DNA of 64,000 nucleotides from Taxillus chinensis (GCA_023512835.1 CM042091.1:20787506-20851505), one strand, 5' to 3'. Shown: positions 10,678 to 21,692, counted from the first letter of the stretch. The notes: generated by a model not told the origin, from the letters alone. Translations and numbers: made by a program.

Positions 10678-11330
10678 TGTAATGTCCCACATCGGTTGGG
10701 GAGGAGAACGAAGCAGGCTAATTAGGTAGCTGTGGAAACCTCTCCTAGCACGAGGCCTTTTGGGGGCCGAGGGCCTACCAAAAACAAAACCATGCGGGCG
10801 AGGCCCAAAGTGGACAATATTGGGCTACGGGTGTGCTGAGCTATTACATATGGTATTAGAGCCAGGGCCCGAGTCGGTGTGCCAGCGAGGACGCTGGGCT
10901 CTCCGAGGGGGGGTGGATGGAATGTCCCACATCGGCAGGGGAGGAGAACGAAGTAGGCTACTTAGGTGGCTGTGGAAACCTCTCCTAGCATGAGGCCTTT
11001 TGGGGGCTGAGGGCCTACCAAAAATAAAACCATGCGGGCGAGGCCCAAAGTGGACAATATCGGGCTACGGGTGTGCTAGGCTGTTACATATGGTATTAGA
11101 GCCAGGGCTTGAGTCGGTGTGCCAGCGAGGACGCTGGGCTCTCCGAGGGGGGGGGTGGATGGAATGTCCCACATCGTCTGGGGAGGAGAATGAAGCAGGC
11201 TACTTAGGTGGATGTGGAAACCTCTCCTAGCACGAGGCCTTTTGGGGGCCGAGGGCCTACCAAAAACAAAACCGTGCGGGCGAGGCCCAAAGCGGACAAT
11301 ATCGGGCTACAGGTGGGCTGGGGTGTTACA
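10678..11330 (+). mobile_element. TRIM element with three LTRs
   Basis: Three direct repeats of exactly 171 bp (10678-10848, 10918-11088, 11160-11330) start TG(T/G)AATGTCCCACATCG and end TTACA. They are separated by 69- and 71-bp internal segments. Each internal segment opens with the iMet-type site TGGTATTAGAGCC and closes with a GAGGGGGG purine run. Flanks ATTAG (10673-10677) and ACTAG (11331-11335) form a 5-bp duplication with one mismatch. No coding sequence is present, so the element depended on proteins made elsewhere. It interrupts ORF3-C. Confidence 0.92.
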
Positions 11331-11335
11331 ACTAG

Positions 11336-12966
11336 CTCCATCTCTGCCTACATCCCTTTCATGCCTTTTTCGAGGGTGGTGAGCCACTCTTGAACAGCAT
11401 GCATCGCGGTTGAAACATCAAGGCATCCTGATGCTAGTAACTTAGCCACTACCCTGTTTGCCAGAAGTTCTTGTTCTTCAGCAGAAAGGGAGTGAGAGTG
11501 AGTCTCAGCAATAAGAGGGATGGCCACTAGAATATGGGCCGCTAAGTCCTCACTTACCTGAGTAGCTACCTCATGATGTTCTGGAATAGGTTGGGCAACT
11601 ACTTCAGGAATGACCACATGTTCAGAAACATGCGGTACCTCCTCTTCATCAGCTTCACTTGCTTCTCCAACATCAAGTGCTTCCTCTTCAAGGGGTGAAG
11701 CCATCCCAGCATCGTGGTGAGGTGATGGTGCCGGTGCTTCTGCCACAATTGGTGATGGTGCTACCATGGACATAGTTTCAACAGGGTCTCTCCTCACAAG
11801 ACCCTGCTTAATCAACCAACTGATCAGATAGTCCTTATTCACCATCTACTTTCCGAAGGCTATCCATGCCTTCCTCAGTGCTTCGGGGGTCATATGAGCC
11901 TTAGCATACTCAACATAAAAATCTTCGAGTTCAGACTCCCTGAGAGAGCTTAACAGAACTGGTTCTTTGTCCCCAACTTCCGGGGCAACCTGTTCTGGGG
12001 TTTGCCCTCTAGCTACAGGCTCTTTGTCATATGCAGTATCATTGGTAGCTCAATTGGTTAAGCCTCCTCTAGTGCAGGATCAGCTGGGAGATAGGTTTCA
12101 ATAATCTTCTCCACAACTTCTTCAATGTGCGCTGTTGCAGCAGACGCAGAGGAAACTCAAGAGGTCTAGGGGACAAGTGCCGATCTTCATGGAATACGGG
12201 CTGGGGCCCTGATAGAACTGGTAGTGTCCTCAGCTAGGCTTCTCACACTCGACCTAGGCCTCTTCAGTGGTTTGATCTCTAGCCGGCCATCTTTGTATAT
12301 GCTCTTGAATATATATACTTGGCTGGCAGTGGAACTGAGGGGCGAGTGTTGAACACAAAAGGATAGAGGTGTCATAAAACTTTAGTGAGAATTAAACCAA
12401 AGCACCTTCAGCATATTGTGTAGCATGGATCCCCAATCTATTCTTCTTTTGTTCACTACACAATATACAAACTTCATTTGCTCATGACTAGCAGAGTCAT
12501 GAGTAGTCTTCTTGCACATCAGGCACTGTCCAATCAAGATAACAACAGTCAGTGCCTAGCCGGAGAACCCGATCTTTAGGGCTCCCCATCCTTTCTTACT
12601 TGGGTCAGAATACCCAAGACTTTCCTTGAGAGCATCGCGAGAGTGGGTAGGAAGAGGAAAGAAGTCACCTATTGGAAGTTGCAATGCTTCGCGAAGCGTA
12701 TCCGCAAAGATGCGAATCTCCTCTCTGTGCACAGCAGCTACCAACTCATTTCCCATTAACGTCACTGTCTCGTAGAACTCCGAGACATCTTCCACCGAAA
12801 CATCTTGCATCCCTGAGCAAACGGATGCCATGCCCGACTCGTCGAGGTGATTTTTGAAGTTGCCCAACCAACTGACCTTTGCATCGCCCATCGCTTCCCA
12901 GACGACAATGAAACCTGGGCCGATGTCATTAAGTCCTTTAGCCACAGATGAGCTTGGTCTTGCCAT
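11336..12966 (-). pseudogene. ORF3-C, N-terminal plant-transposon domain
   Basis: The chosen start is ATG at 12964-12966 (MARPSSSVAKG), 170 nt downstream of a TATA box. The first ~250 codons resemble the 'putative plant transposon protein'/DUF1985-type region: FYETVTLMGNELV, a loop with LPIGDFF, then IGQCLMCKKT and a YCVVNKRRIDWG helix block. The ORF at 25913-28270 has the same order (FYASVSVSEDELIEVV, LVGKCLLIQ, NVDWATTIF). An acidic, low-complexity linker follows (11348-11845). In-frame stops are at about 12556 and 12384, another follows EKGMKGM near 11348, and 11850-12187 shows frame disruption. Family assignment is from remembered pattern, not a search. Confidence 0.68.
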
Positions 12967-13135
12967 GGAGATTATAGGGGGAGAAAGAGAAACTCATAGA
13001 GAGAGAGTGAGGTTTGAAGATGGTCAGAGGAGAGAAGGAGAGAATTGAGGATCGAGGAGAGAGAGTGAGCACTAGGGTTAGGGTTCTATTGTGAAAGTGA
13101 TGAGCATACCTCTAGGCTCTGTCTCTATTTGTGGC

Positions 13136-13143
13136 TTTTATAT
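13136..13143 (-). promoter_or_regulatory. TATA box of ORF3-C
   Basis: The minus strand reads ATATAAAA within CATATAAAAGCC, 170 nt upstream of the ORF3-C ATG. A CT-rich leader lies between them (minus strand). About 250-350 bp further upstream (13380-13500) are GAGTCTTCGACTC-type words like those in the Copia LTR U3 arrays. ORF3-C thus appears to have its own promoter inside the element. Confidence 0.6.
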
Positions 13144-14812
13144 GATCTGATGAAACATACCGAGTAAGCCACACGTGAGATGACGGTTCATCTTCAGGAT
13201 CTGCGTCTTTCTCTAATTTGACCCGTCTTTTTGTCTTCTGGATCCACCCATTGGAGTACTCAAGATATAAGTGCATATCACCACCATGTAGGTGAATTTT
13301 GAATTTTAAGTGCACAGTGACATGTTTATGTGTCATCAAGGCTTGATTAGCGCACGCTGAGGTTCCGTTCAAATCCTTCGACCCATGGGACTATGCTTCT
13401 TTGAAGCTGCGTAGGATTGAGTCTTCGACTCTCCGAGCTTTGGGCCTACGAAGCAGCAGTCTTCAAGGCAACAATTCTTCGAAGCAATTTATCCTTTTGT
13501 CGACTTTGGATTCAGCGATTGCAATTGATTTCTCTGGACCTTTTTAACACTTAACAACATGAATGTGGAACATATGATATTTCACATGAAATCAAACATG
13601 GTTAACAAAGTTGTAAGCTGTAAAAGTATCAAGCGCAAGTTTTCTTGGATTCGTTCAACTAAATTGCCTAATTTACATGTATGAAGACTGTTTCATGAAC
13701 ATTTGTCCTTCTATTCAATTTAGGAATGAATAAGGGCATCATCACATAAATCTTAATGCAAGAAATTGATCACGGTATTAACAGAGCATCCAGTAAACCA
13801 TTGTTAGACATGTGTAGTAATACAGTCATGAGTTCATCAGCCACATATCAGCAAAACTCACTCAGTGAAGGCCTCACCCTCACTCTCGGATCAGCATGTG
13901 AGTTTATTTCAGGAACTAGGATTCCACTATTTGGTATACTCATGGTCATCCGAATCTTACCACAAACCCTAATCTGCCAATGATTTTCTGTTCAGCATAG
14001 ATGATTTGAGTGACAAGATGGCCCTATTGAGAATCAGAACACACACTCTATTTGTCTAATTTACAATACAACACATACATAAAGTTTAGAGTTTGATCGT
14101 CTAATTTTCTATGTGAGCCAACTTTATTTTTGTGAAGTACCCCTTATTAGGGCTTTTTACATGATCTTTTCATTCACACAGGGCTCAACACAGTTTTCCT
14201 TTCAAGTACACTTGATATACAACTCCAATTATTGCTTTGAAAGAAAACAATCGAGCGGAATAGTGAAGACTCCCCCTAAGATATACACACATTATTTTCG
14301 TTTTGTTTTCACTTTTTTCCTTTTTCCCACCTTGCCTTTTTCTTATGCAAGGTGTTGGCTCTTGTGGAGTAATAGGCTTTTTATGATTCTCAAATACTAC
14401 AGTCTCAGTCATCCTTACAGCATTAAATCATTGAGGATCCTTTTCAGGAAACCATGAGATACAACAGTTCCTGCTAGTTGATGAATACAATGCCACACAA
14501 GTGATATTCACTCAGAAAGAAAAGTATTTGAATGTGAATATCATATCAATAAAGTATTGAAATAATTGCACTCAGATCACTCTTGTGACTTGAATATTCA
14601 TGATAGATTGTACACATGACTTAGACTCAGGTTCAGAGGTAGCATGGCTCATTCACGTGATATGTCAATTACCCACAATAAGAGCATATGAATCACACTT
14701 ATGCATCACTAAATATCATGGAAAAACTAAGTGATCACGATTGGTCTCATACTCATATTTATGCACAGATAATAAAGTTGAAATGAAACACTAGGCATGC
14801 AATAAAATTATG
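13144..14812 (-). other. Copia pol-ORF3 intergenic region
   Basis: This 1.67-kb stretch lies between the pol stop codon and the ORF3-C promoter. It holds GAGTC/TTCGA words at 13380-13500 and a purine-rich run on the minus strand near 14270 (CTTAGGGGGAGTC). I see no convincing gene; short ORFs are unsupported. Confidence 0.5.
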
Positions 14813-15454
14813 AAGTTAAGTCTAGCAAGCCAAGCTTTGTCAGAAGTTCATGGAACTTGGCTTCTTGCAGTGTTTTGGTGAATATGTTAGCAAGCTGATT
14901 ATCAGTAGATATGTATTCCAGGAAAATGTCCTTTTTCAGCACATGGTCACCTATGAAGTGATGTCTGACCACAATGTACTATATTTTGGGGTGCATGATA
15001 GGATTGTTGGAGATTGCTATGACACTTGTATTATCATAGTATAGCGGCATAGCCTTGAGATTGAATCCATAATTTGAGAGTTGACTGACCATCCATAGCA
15101 ATTTAGCACAACAGCTTCCTGTAGCAATGTATTCAACTTCAGCTATGGAAGTTGAAACTGAATTCTATTTCTTAATAAACCAGGATACAAGTCGATTGCC
15201 AAGAAGTTGGCATGTTCCACTCGTGCTCTTCCTATTAATCCTGCATCCAGTAAAGTCCGTATCTGAGTAACCTCTCAGTTTGAACTCAGACTCCTTTGGA
15301 TACCAAAGCCCAAATTTTCAGTTCCCTTAAGGTACCGCATAATCCTCTTGACATGTAACATGTGAGATTCCTTGGGATTAGCTTGGTATCTTGCACAGAT
15401 GCATGTTGCAAACATTATATAAGGACTACTTGCTATCAAATACAGCAAGGAACT
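14813..15454 (-). pseudogene. Copia RT end and RNase H (SIRE-like)
   Basis: The minus strand encodes the RT/RNase H junction and RNase H of Copia pol. From upstream to downstream: YQANPKESHMLHVKRIMRYL, RGYSDTDFTG, NRKSTSGTCQLLG, SVSTSIAEVEYIA, and LQEAKFHELL near the end. SVSTS-AE-EYIA is typical of SIRE-type elements. The frame carries stops in FIKK*N and after MHPKI. Pol ends around 14813. The 5' side is cut by a chromovirus LTR at 15455. RNase H would have degraded the RNA strand during reverse transcription; this copy is dead. Confidence 0.85.
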
Positions 15455-15991
15455 TGTCACGCCCCAGATTTCCAACTCGAGGAAACCGGTTTGTGACTCT
15501 CCTTTAACCATGTGGTGTATAAGGGGTTAGGATAATTAATTCCACACAGAACTTCACAATCATCCACAATAATTGTCCACAAGGCAAACCACATATATTT
15601 ATTAAATTCAAATCTCTTTTACATTGTTTCCCCTTTGGGGTTACAACAGTACCTCAAAATAACACAATACAAAAACAACAAAACAGTAAACTCAGTCTTC
15701 TACCTTGGTGTCCCACCTAATGCCTGTAGGTTTCTGAAAAGAAAAACAACAATAGAAGGGGTGAACAACCATAGCTCAGTAGGGATCATGTCTCTCCAAC
15801 CCATCCAATGCTTATAGCATCTACATGATGATGTGCACAAGTGTAGTGTCATGGCAATAATACATAAACAAGTTATAATCAACATTTATAAATACGGCAA
15901 CACACAAACAACCCACACAAGCAAACACAACCATAACCACAGCTACACAGGCCTCCACAACCACAGCCACACAGGCTACCACAACCACAGC
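15455..15991 (-). mobile_element. Chromovirus LTR fragment (empty-site copy)
   Basis: It starts TGTCACGCCCCAGATTTCC and follows the 5529 LTR closely, including GGGGTTAC at about 15649. It continues there into ACAACAG rather than into another element, so it preserves the empty site of the solo LTR at 5716. It is cut short by the TRIM at 15992. Confidence 0.82.
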
Positions 15992-16300
15992 TGTAACAGC
16001 TCAAGTCACCCATAGCACGATATTGTCCGGTTCAGGGCCCAAGCCCAATCCCTGATTTTGTTCTTGGCAGTGCACACGCATCCAAAAAGGCCTCGTGCCA
16101 GGAGAGGTCTCCATGCCCTTTTAAGAGGCATGCTTCATTCTCCTCCCTAGCCAATGTGGACTTGCAAAGTCCCCAGACAATATAATCCGCCCCCCTTAGG
16201 AGGCCCATGTCCCCGTGGGACTATGGCACACCGACCCGGTCCCCAACTTTGATACCATCTGTAACAGCCCAAGTCACCTGTAGCATGATATGGTGTCGTG
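15992..16300 (-). mobile_element. Second TRIM element, minus strand, truncated
   Basis: One LTR (15992-16166, 175 bp) starts TGTAACAGC and ends CTTGCA on the plus strand. The minus strand of the second LTR start (16260 on) is preceded by TGGTATCAAAG (16248-16258), an iMet-type site. LTR text such as CCTCTCCTGGCACGAGGCC (minus) is shared with the TRIM at 10678. The second LTR is cut off after ~40 bp. No coding sequence. Confidence 0.78.
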
Positions 16301-16371
16301 ATCTCCTTCATAGCGCCCTGCAATGTTGCCTTTATTTCCTGGGTTGTATGTGGTGTTGTGAGAGATGTGAT

Positions 16372-16669
16372 CTAGAAGCATTCAGAGGTTGAGGCATGAG
16401 TGGCCTTGTCTTTTGAGATCTTTTTTTGAAGGCCTACCAGTTCTTCTTTAAGTCGTTCGATGTTCGTGTCTCCGATGGTGAGTTCTGTGATAATGTCATC
16501 ACATATCTTGATTTGCTCCTCTAGCTTGAATTTGAGGCTGACAATTTCCTTGTAGAACTTCTTTGAGTCCTCCAACACTTTGTCCTTTTCCCCTCTGACC
16601 TCTTCAAGCTCTCCCTTGGCTTGCTTGAGCTCTCCTGCAACCTCTCTTGCAGATCTCTTTTGATGCAAG
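16372..16669 (-). pseudogene. Coiled-coil ORF fragment, origin unclear
   Basis: An open frame of about 98 residues on the minus strand is rich in E, K and L with heptad-like spacing (ELKQAKGELEEVRGEK, LKFKLEEQI, RLKEELVGLQKKI). It is cut upstream by the LTR at 16670. Coiled-coil stretches occur in SIRE-like gag (compare 60281-60556) and in ORF3-type linkers, so either is possible. No domain or catalytic motif is visible. Confidence 0.4.
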
Positions 16670-16978
16670 TGTAAGGACCCGTGTCTGAGGGATTCTTGGA
16701 GTTAGCCTTGAGTAAGAGACCTTGTCTTAGAGAATGAACATCATAATAGTGAGGTGTTAGTCGAATAGAGAATTTTAACTATACTTGGGCTGATTTTGGA
16801 GTTTGAGGCCCTGAGGAGTATTTTGGGAATTTCGTATATATTTAAATATCCCAATTAACATTTATTTGAGGGTTTTTATTTTAAATATGAGTTGGGCTTA
16901 ATAAAAATGGGCTGTTGAGCTTGATGAGGTGGTTTAGAAAACCATGGGCTTTGGGCTGTAAGCTGTTGGGCTTCAATT

Positions 16979-17022
16979 AATCAAAACTACATCGTTTTGA
17001 TTAAGAGGGGTCTATATAAAAA
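16979..17022 (+). promoter_or_regulatory. LTR promoter: ACGT-type palindrome plus TATA
   Basis: A palindrome (AATCAAAAC, core TACATC, GTTTTGATT) at 16979-17002 is followed 11 bp later by TATATAAAAA at 17013-17022. The core ACGT has decayed to ACAT. Transcription probably starts near 17045, upstream of the GA run. Confidence 0.7.
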
Positions 17023-17075
17023 GGTGGAGCTCTAAGGATTAGGGTTCTTGATCCTTGTAACCCTTGTAGCCGTCA

Positions 17076-17079
<4 letters not shown>

Positions 17080-17147
<68 letters not shown>
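17080..17147. repeat. (GA)n microsatellite
   Basis: About 34 uninterrupted GA units lie in the predicted 5' leader of the Tekay-like LTR, followed by GA-rich ACGGCCAGAGAG repeats. Confidence 0.97.
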
Positions 17148-17148
<1 letters not shown>

Positions 17149-17700
17149 GGCCAGAGAGAGGGAGAAACGGCTAGAGAGGGAGGGAGACGATCTAAGGCCG
17201 ACGATCTAAGGTTCCTACTGACGACAGGAGACCGGAGGCGTTGAGGTAGCTAGAATACAACGATCTATTGTGTTCCCAAATTCTAGAAGGTAGGGATTTC
17301 TTTATCAACCCTTGAAACTCTCTCACAAAATTCTGGATTTTACCTGTCATGGATGAGTCCTGGAAATTTAGTAGTGGATCCTTTGTGACCCTTCTCTTAC
17401 CCCCAAACTTTGTGAATGTGATGATGAGTATATACTTATATATATATATATATGCGTGTGTTGGTTTATTGAGATTTTCAATATAGATATCTGAGCAAGA
17501 ATTGATTTGGATGGCCTGGGTTTGTTTGGACGGGTAGTTGGGCATGAGTGTAGAGGCTGGAATTGAAAACAGGCCTTGTATTCCAGGTTTAAAACTTAAT
17601 AACTCACAAAATAACCGGAATTTGAGGTGGGTTCTTTAGAGAGAAGTCTTTAGAATAACAAAACAAAGAAAACTGTGCAAAACATGGCTACACGCCATAT

Positions 17701-17829
17701 TGCACGCCATATCCCCATATGGCGTGCAGGTCCAAATACCCTGAGAATTTACCCCAGACTTCCTTGAGATGTGTAGAAGGTAGGGAGCTAAAAATACCCT
17801 TGCACGCCATATGGCCCATATGACATGCA
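17701..17829. repeat. Two palindromic cassettes, 100 bp apart
   Basis: At 17701-17728, TGCACGCCATAT and ATATGGCGTGCA are perfect inverted arms around CCCC. At 17801-17829, TGCACGCCATATG faces CATATGACATGCA with two mismatches, both of the CpG-decay type. The arm sequence differs from the G-box version elsewhere but the symmetry is kept. Unlike in other LTRs, this pair lies downstream of the TATA box. Confidence 0.85.
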
Positions 17830-18894
17830 TCCTTCATTTTGCCTCTTTTGGCTGCCCCATTTAGCCAGAGGTCCCTTGTGTGGAAAATAGAGTGATTTGG
17901 ATAATGTTTATGAGTTGAATTTGTCTAAAAACTTGCCAAAACAGTTCAGAAATACCTATGTTGATAAAACTGTTAACTGTGAATGTTAGTGAGAATGTTG
18001 CTGCACTGCATGAGCTGAGTGTACTGTTGATGTACATTAATATGTATGAGTTATGCTTGTTGAGTTGCATTAATACGTTTGAGTTATGCTCACTGAGTTA
18101 CCTTGTATTCAGATGAGATGAATTGCTGGGTTACTTTATACTGAGTTGAGATGTATGCCTAAGTTGCATTACTGAGTTACACTTGCGTTTGAGCTGTGTT
18201 TACTGAGATGTACTTGAAATGTACTTGCTGAGATGCTGTGAACTTGTGTTTGAGAATGAGTACCCAAATACTTGTGGGTTAAGATGACTTATGGGCTAGG
18301 CACAACTACTGGACCCCTTTGAGATTTGGCCAGGACTGCAGTCCTGAGCCTCGGTGTAGCACTCACAACGGTGGGCTAAGTCTGCACCCATTCCTGAGGG
18401 TAGGTATGGCGTCCGAGGAGGTGATGGCCATATTTGATTCGGTTGGAAAATGTTGCATTGGTGACCATGCAACATTCGCCTGGATGTGGTATGTCATGTC
18501 GCCGTGGTGGCGGGGTGTCCTCTACCCTCCAGTGTGGGCACAGGTAATGGCGTGTTACTGGGTGATGTTTGCTGCTTTAGCTTTAGGCACTACACGAACA
18601 CAAGTATACACTTGTCATGCATTTTGTTGAGTGGGACGGGTTTGGGAGACTGGAACCCTACTGAGCTACGGTTTACTCACCCCTCCTATAAACTGTTCTT
18701 TTGCAGGGTCTAGCAGGCGGTAGGTGGAAGAGCTGTGGTGGTAGGCTACCGAGGCTGAAGACTTTATATTAATTTTCAAGAACCCGTGTTATAAGTCCTT
18801 TTTAGGTGCTTGCACTAACCCCTTGAGCCTTCGGGTGCGGGCATGGGCAGTCACTACCCATTTCCAAGTGAAAAGAAATTAGGGCGTAACAATA

Positions 18895-18906
18895 TGGTAT
18901 CAGAGC
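18895..18906 (+). other. Primer-binding site (tRNA-iMet)
   Basis: TGGTATCAGAGC is a perfect match to the plant iMet primer site, three bases after the LTR terminus. Confidence 0.95.
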
Positions 18907-19327
18907 TTGTTCATGGTCTAGTGGACTTAGGATAGTGGGGAGGGATAATTACTTTTGAGGCTCTCCGGAGGCAGTATAGGACACGCCTGATCACCATGGT
19001 TCTATCTGGGTTTCTGGGGTGTACTCAGGGGTAGTTAGACCAAGGAGTAGGACATTTGCATTTGGGTTGGGGGTGCATACATGCATTGGCATTAGGGCAC
19101 TAGATTAATTTTAATATAAATGTTATGATTTGAAATGTTGTGTTGCTGAAAATTGTTGCTGCGAATTGTTGTTGAGAATTGTTGCTGTGAATTTTTACTG
19201 TGCAATTTTGAGTGATTATCCTGTATGTTTACATGTGAAAAGTTGCTTGAGTACCTCATGGCCCATGGGGATGAGGGTGTATAGAGCCTGAGAGATGCTG
19301 ACTCTAGTTTTGTTTAATATGTATACT

Positions 19328-20490
19328 ATGCCTCCTAGGAGAGTAACCCGAGCTACCCCAGCTATAGAAGATGAATCTTCTGCACGTGCTGGACAGGAGA
19401 GAGAACAGCGAGTAGAGGGCGATGATCCCCTAGAGCGGATCATGGCCCAAGTCCGGGCCTTAAGTGAGAACGTGCAGGGAATGCATGAGGATCTCAGGGG
19501 GGAGATCCTAAACGAGGTACGTCAGAAGATGATGGCACAACAGGCAGTGCAACCCTCTCCACCCCGTGAGGCAAGACCTTCGTGTAGGCAAGAAGTGCCA
19601 ATGAGGTGGGAAGAGGGAGATGTGGTGACACGGTTCCGAAAGGAACACCCACCAAGGTTCAAGGGAGGAGCTGAACCTTTAGCAGCAGAGCATTGGTTGT
19701 GACAGATCGAGCATACATTCTCCTTTCTCCGACCCCAGGAGGAAGACAAGGTGAGGCTAGCAGTCCGACAGTTGGAGGAGGAGGCATTGGAATGGTGGCT
19801 TAGCATTTCAGGAAGCCGAGACATGGAGGCCATGTCCTGGGGTGAGTTCCTCCAATTGTTCCATGAGGAGTTCTTCCCAGTCGCTACGGTGGCAGAAACG
19901 GGAAGAGTTCAGCAGTCTTAAGCAGGGATCGTGAACGGTGGCAGAGTATGAGCGAGATTTTAGAGGGCTGAGTCGGTTTGCTCCAGAAGCAATCTCAAGG
20001 GAGGACCTAAAGGCCCATAAATTTACCATGGGACTCAAACCTGCCCTGAAGCAGAGAGTAGAGATTTTGCGATTGAAGACTTATGCTGAAGTCGTGGATA
20101 CAACAAAGATTGTGGAGAGAGGATTAGAAGAGGGGAGGCAGGCTCATCAGGAGTGGTTGGGACAGAGTATGCGTGACAAGCAGGGGGAAACCAAGAGATA
20201 GAAGGTTGAGCCTGGGAGTGGGACTCTTCCCAAGTACAGGGGCCAAGCTTCAATGGCTCTATCCCGACCTCGTTATTTTGGAGGACAGGGAGGCTTAGCT
20301 GCGAGTTTCCCAAGCGGGTGTACCTATTGTGGCCAGTCAGGGCACGTCAAACGTGAGTGCCCCAAGCAGCACCTGAAGTGTCACAGCTGTGGGAAAACAG
20401 GACACATCAGTACGGTGTGTTTCAATAGAGGGAACAGCCGGGGAGCTGGAAGTTTAACACAAGGAGGTAGCTGGAAGTTTATCAGATTCT
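19328..20490 (+). pseudogene. Chromovirus (Tekay-like) gag, broken
   Basis: The chosen start is MPPRR at 19328; an in-frame ATG lies 9 nt upstream. The order is: N-terminal helical region, PPRFKGGAEPLAAEHWL, the capsid-type block with LEWW, then AEYERDFRGLSRFAPEAI, then two CCHC zinc knuckles (20319-20360 and 20379-20420, CTYCGQSGHVKREC and CHSCGKTGHISTVC). TGA stops the frame at 19700 in the capsid block, a frameshift lies near 19880, and another TGA is just before the AEYERDF block. Gag would package element RNA. Pol is absent: the element ends abruptly against Copia gag on the other strand. Confidence 0.88.
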
Positions 20491-20531
20491 GAAATCCGGC
20501 TCATTTAGTTTTTATGTGAGCCCTTCTTCTT

Positions 20532-21547
20532 CTATAGAGCTGCTGATCTCCTTGTGGAATTGCTTCTTCGGTATGATGTCTTTTTCCACTTTGTGTCCTC
20601 TTCATCCGAGGTGTCATCATCCGAGTCATTAGCTTTTACCTTGCATTGGGATGCAAAGTACCCCCGCTTTCCATACTTAAAACATCTAAGGGAAAGTCCT
20701 CCTTTCCCTTTTCCACCAGCTTGCTTTCTTGCTCTAACTCTTCTAAATTTTCGTGTGAAGTAGGCTACCACCTCATCTTCATCGTCTTTACTGTCACTGT
20801 CCTCTTGATCTTCTGAGCACTCAACTTCTTTCTTAATCTTTAATTTCTTCATAGCCTTAAAGGCTACCTCTTTTAATTCCTTAGCAGTAGGTTGGGATGT
20901 TGATGTGAATGGCTCTTCATAAGAGTGCAGCTTCATTTCAAATGCAGTTAAACTGCACTGCAACTCCTGCAATGTCATCGTCTACAAGTCTCGGTTGTTC
21001 TCTATAACTTCCACCCTTGGAATAAATATCTTGGGTAGAACTCTCAGCACCTTCTTTACAATTGCGAGGTTCTTCTTATTTTTGCCATAACTCCTCATGT
21101 CATTGACAATCTCTGTTAATCGTATAAAGAACTCTTGTATACTCTCCTGCTCCTCCATCTTGAGGGCTTCATATTTTTTAGTATATAATTGCAACCTGGT
21201 TTCCTTTAGTTTACCATCTCCTTGATAGATGCTTTCTAGTCTATCCCATAATTCCTTCGCCACTCTACAGTCCATGACCTTTACATACTTAAAGTCTGTG
21301 AGTCTGATGTGATAACACTTAAAGCTCTACTGTTCAGCTCATAAGTTCTTCTCTCAGCTTCTGTGGGTTTTCTATCATTGGCAGGTTCTATGTATCCATC
21401 TCTTATTACCCACTCAACGTCTATACCCATGGACATTAATACAGTCTTCATTCTTGCTCTCAACATTTTATAGTTAGTGCCGTCAAAAATAGGCACTCTC
21501 TTTGCATAGTTGGAGTTGGTACTCAGTCCACTGATAGGAATCTCCAT
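20532..21547 (-). pseudogene. Copia gag (SIRE-like), frameshifted
   Basis: It starts at 21547 (MEIPISGLS) with the Copia gag signature VPIFDGTNYKMLRARM. The UBN2-type region follows (AKELWDRLESIY, KKYEALKMEE, FFIRLTEIVNDM, VLRVLPKIF), then an acidic linker and a zinc-knuckle position. A frameshift lies near 21290 and a TAG is after ENNRDL near 20979. The knuckle reads CFKYGKRGYFASQC, so the second Cys and the His of CCHC are both Tyr; each is one transition away. It lies just downstream of its PBS and LTR (21679 onward) and is cut at about 20500. Confidence 0.87.
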
Positions 21548-21678
21548 TTATATATATATACCAATGAATTCTTGCTTGGTCACTAAGCTGTTAAGTCACA
21601 TATCTCAACAACACAACTATATTGATTTATGAGATCACTTCTCCACAAAGTGATAGATCTGTCTCTAGTGAGAACTTA

Positions 21679-21690
21679 GCTCTGATACCA
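21679..21690 (-). other. Primer-binding site (tRNA-iMet)
   Basis: The minus strand reads TGGTATCAGAGC exactly, two bases from the LTR end at 21693. Confidence 0.95.
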
Positions 21691-21692
21691 AT

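Larger units (their letters stand above)
16670..18891 (+). mobile_element. 5' LTR of Tekay-like chromovirus
   Basis: It starts TGTAAGGACCCG and ends AGGGCGTAACA (2222 bp). An iMet primer site follows at once, and chromovirus gag lies 430 bp further on. Promoter motifs are at 16979-17022, a long GA run is in the leader, and two palindromic cassettes are at 17701-17829. The internal region is truncated at about 20490, so no second LTR or target duplication is available. Confidence 0.88.

Noticed and set aside
10678..11330. Cassandra element carrying 5S rRNA sequence
   Set aside because: Short LTRs and iMet PBS fit a TRIM, but no 5S rRNA-like internal promoter or sequence is visible.
12854..13048. 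Plus-strand ORFs across the ORF3-C start
   Set aside because: Shadows of the minus-strand coding region and its CT-rich leader.
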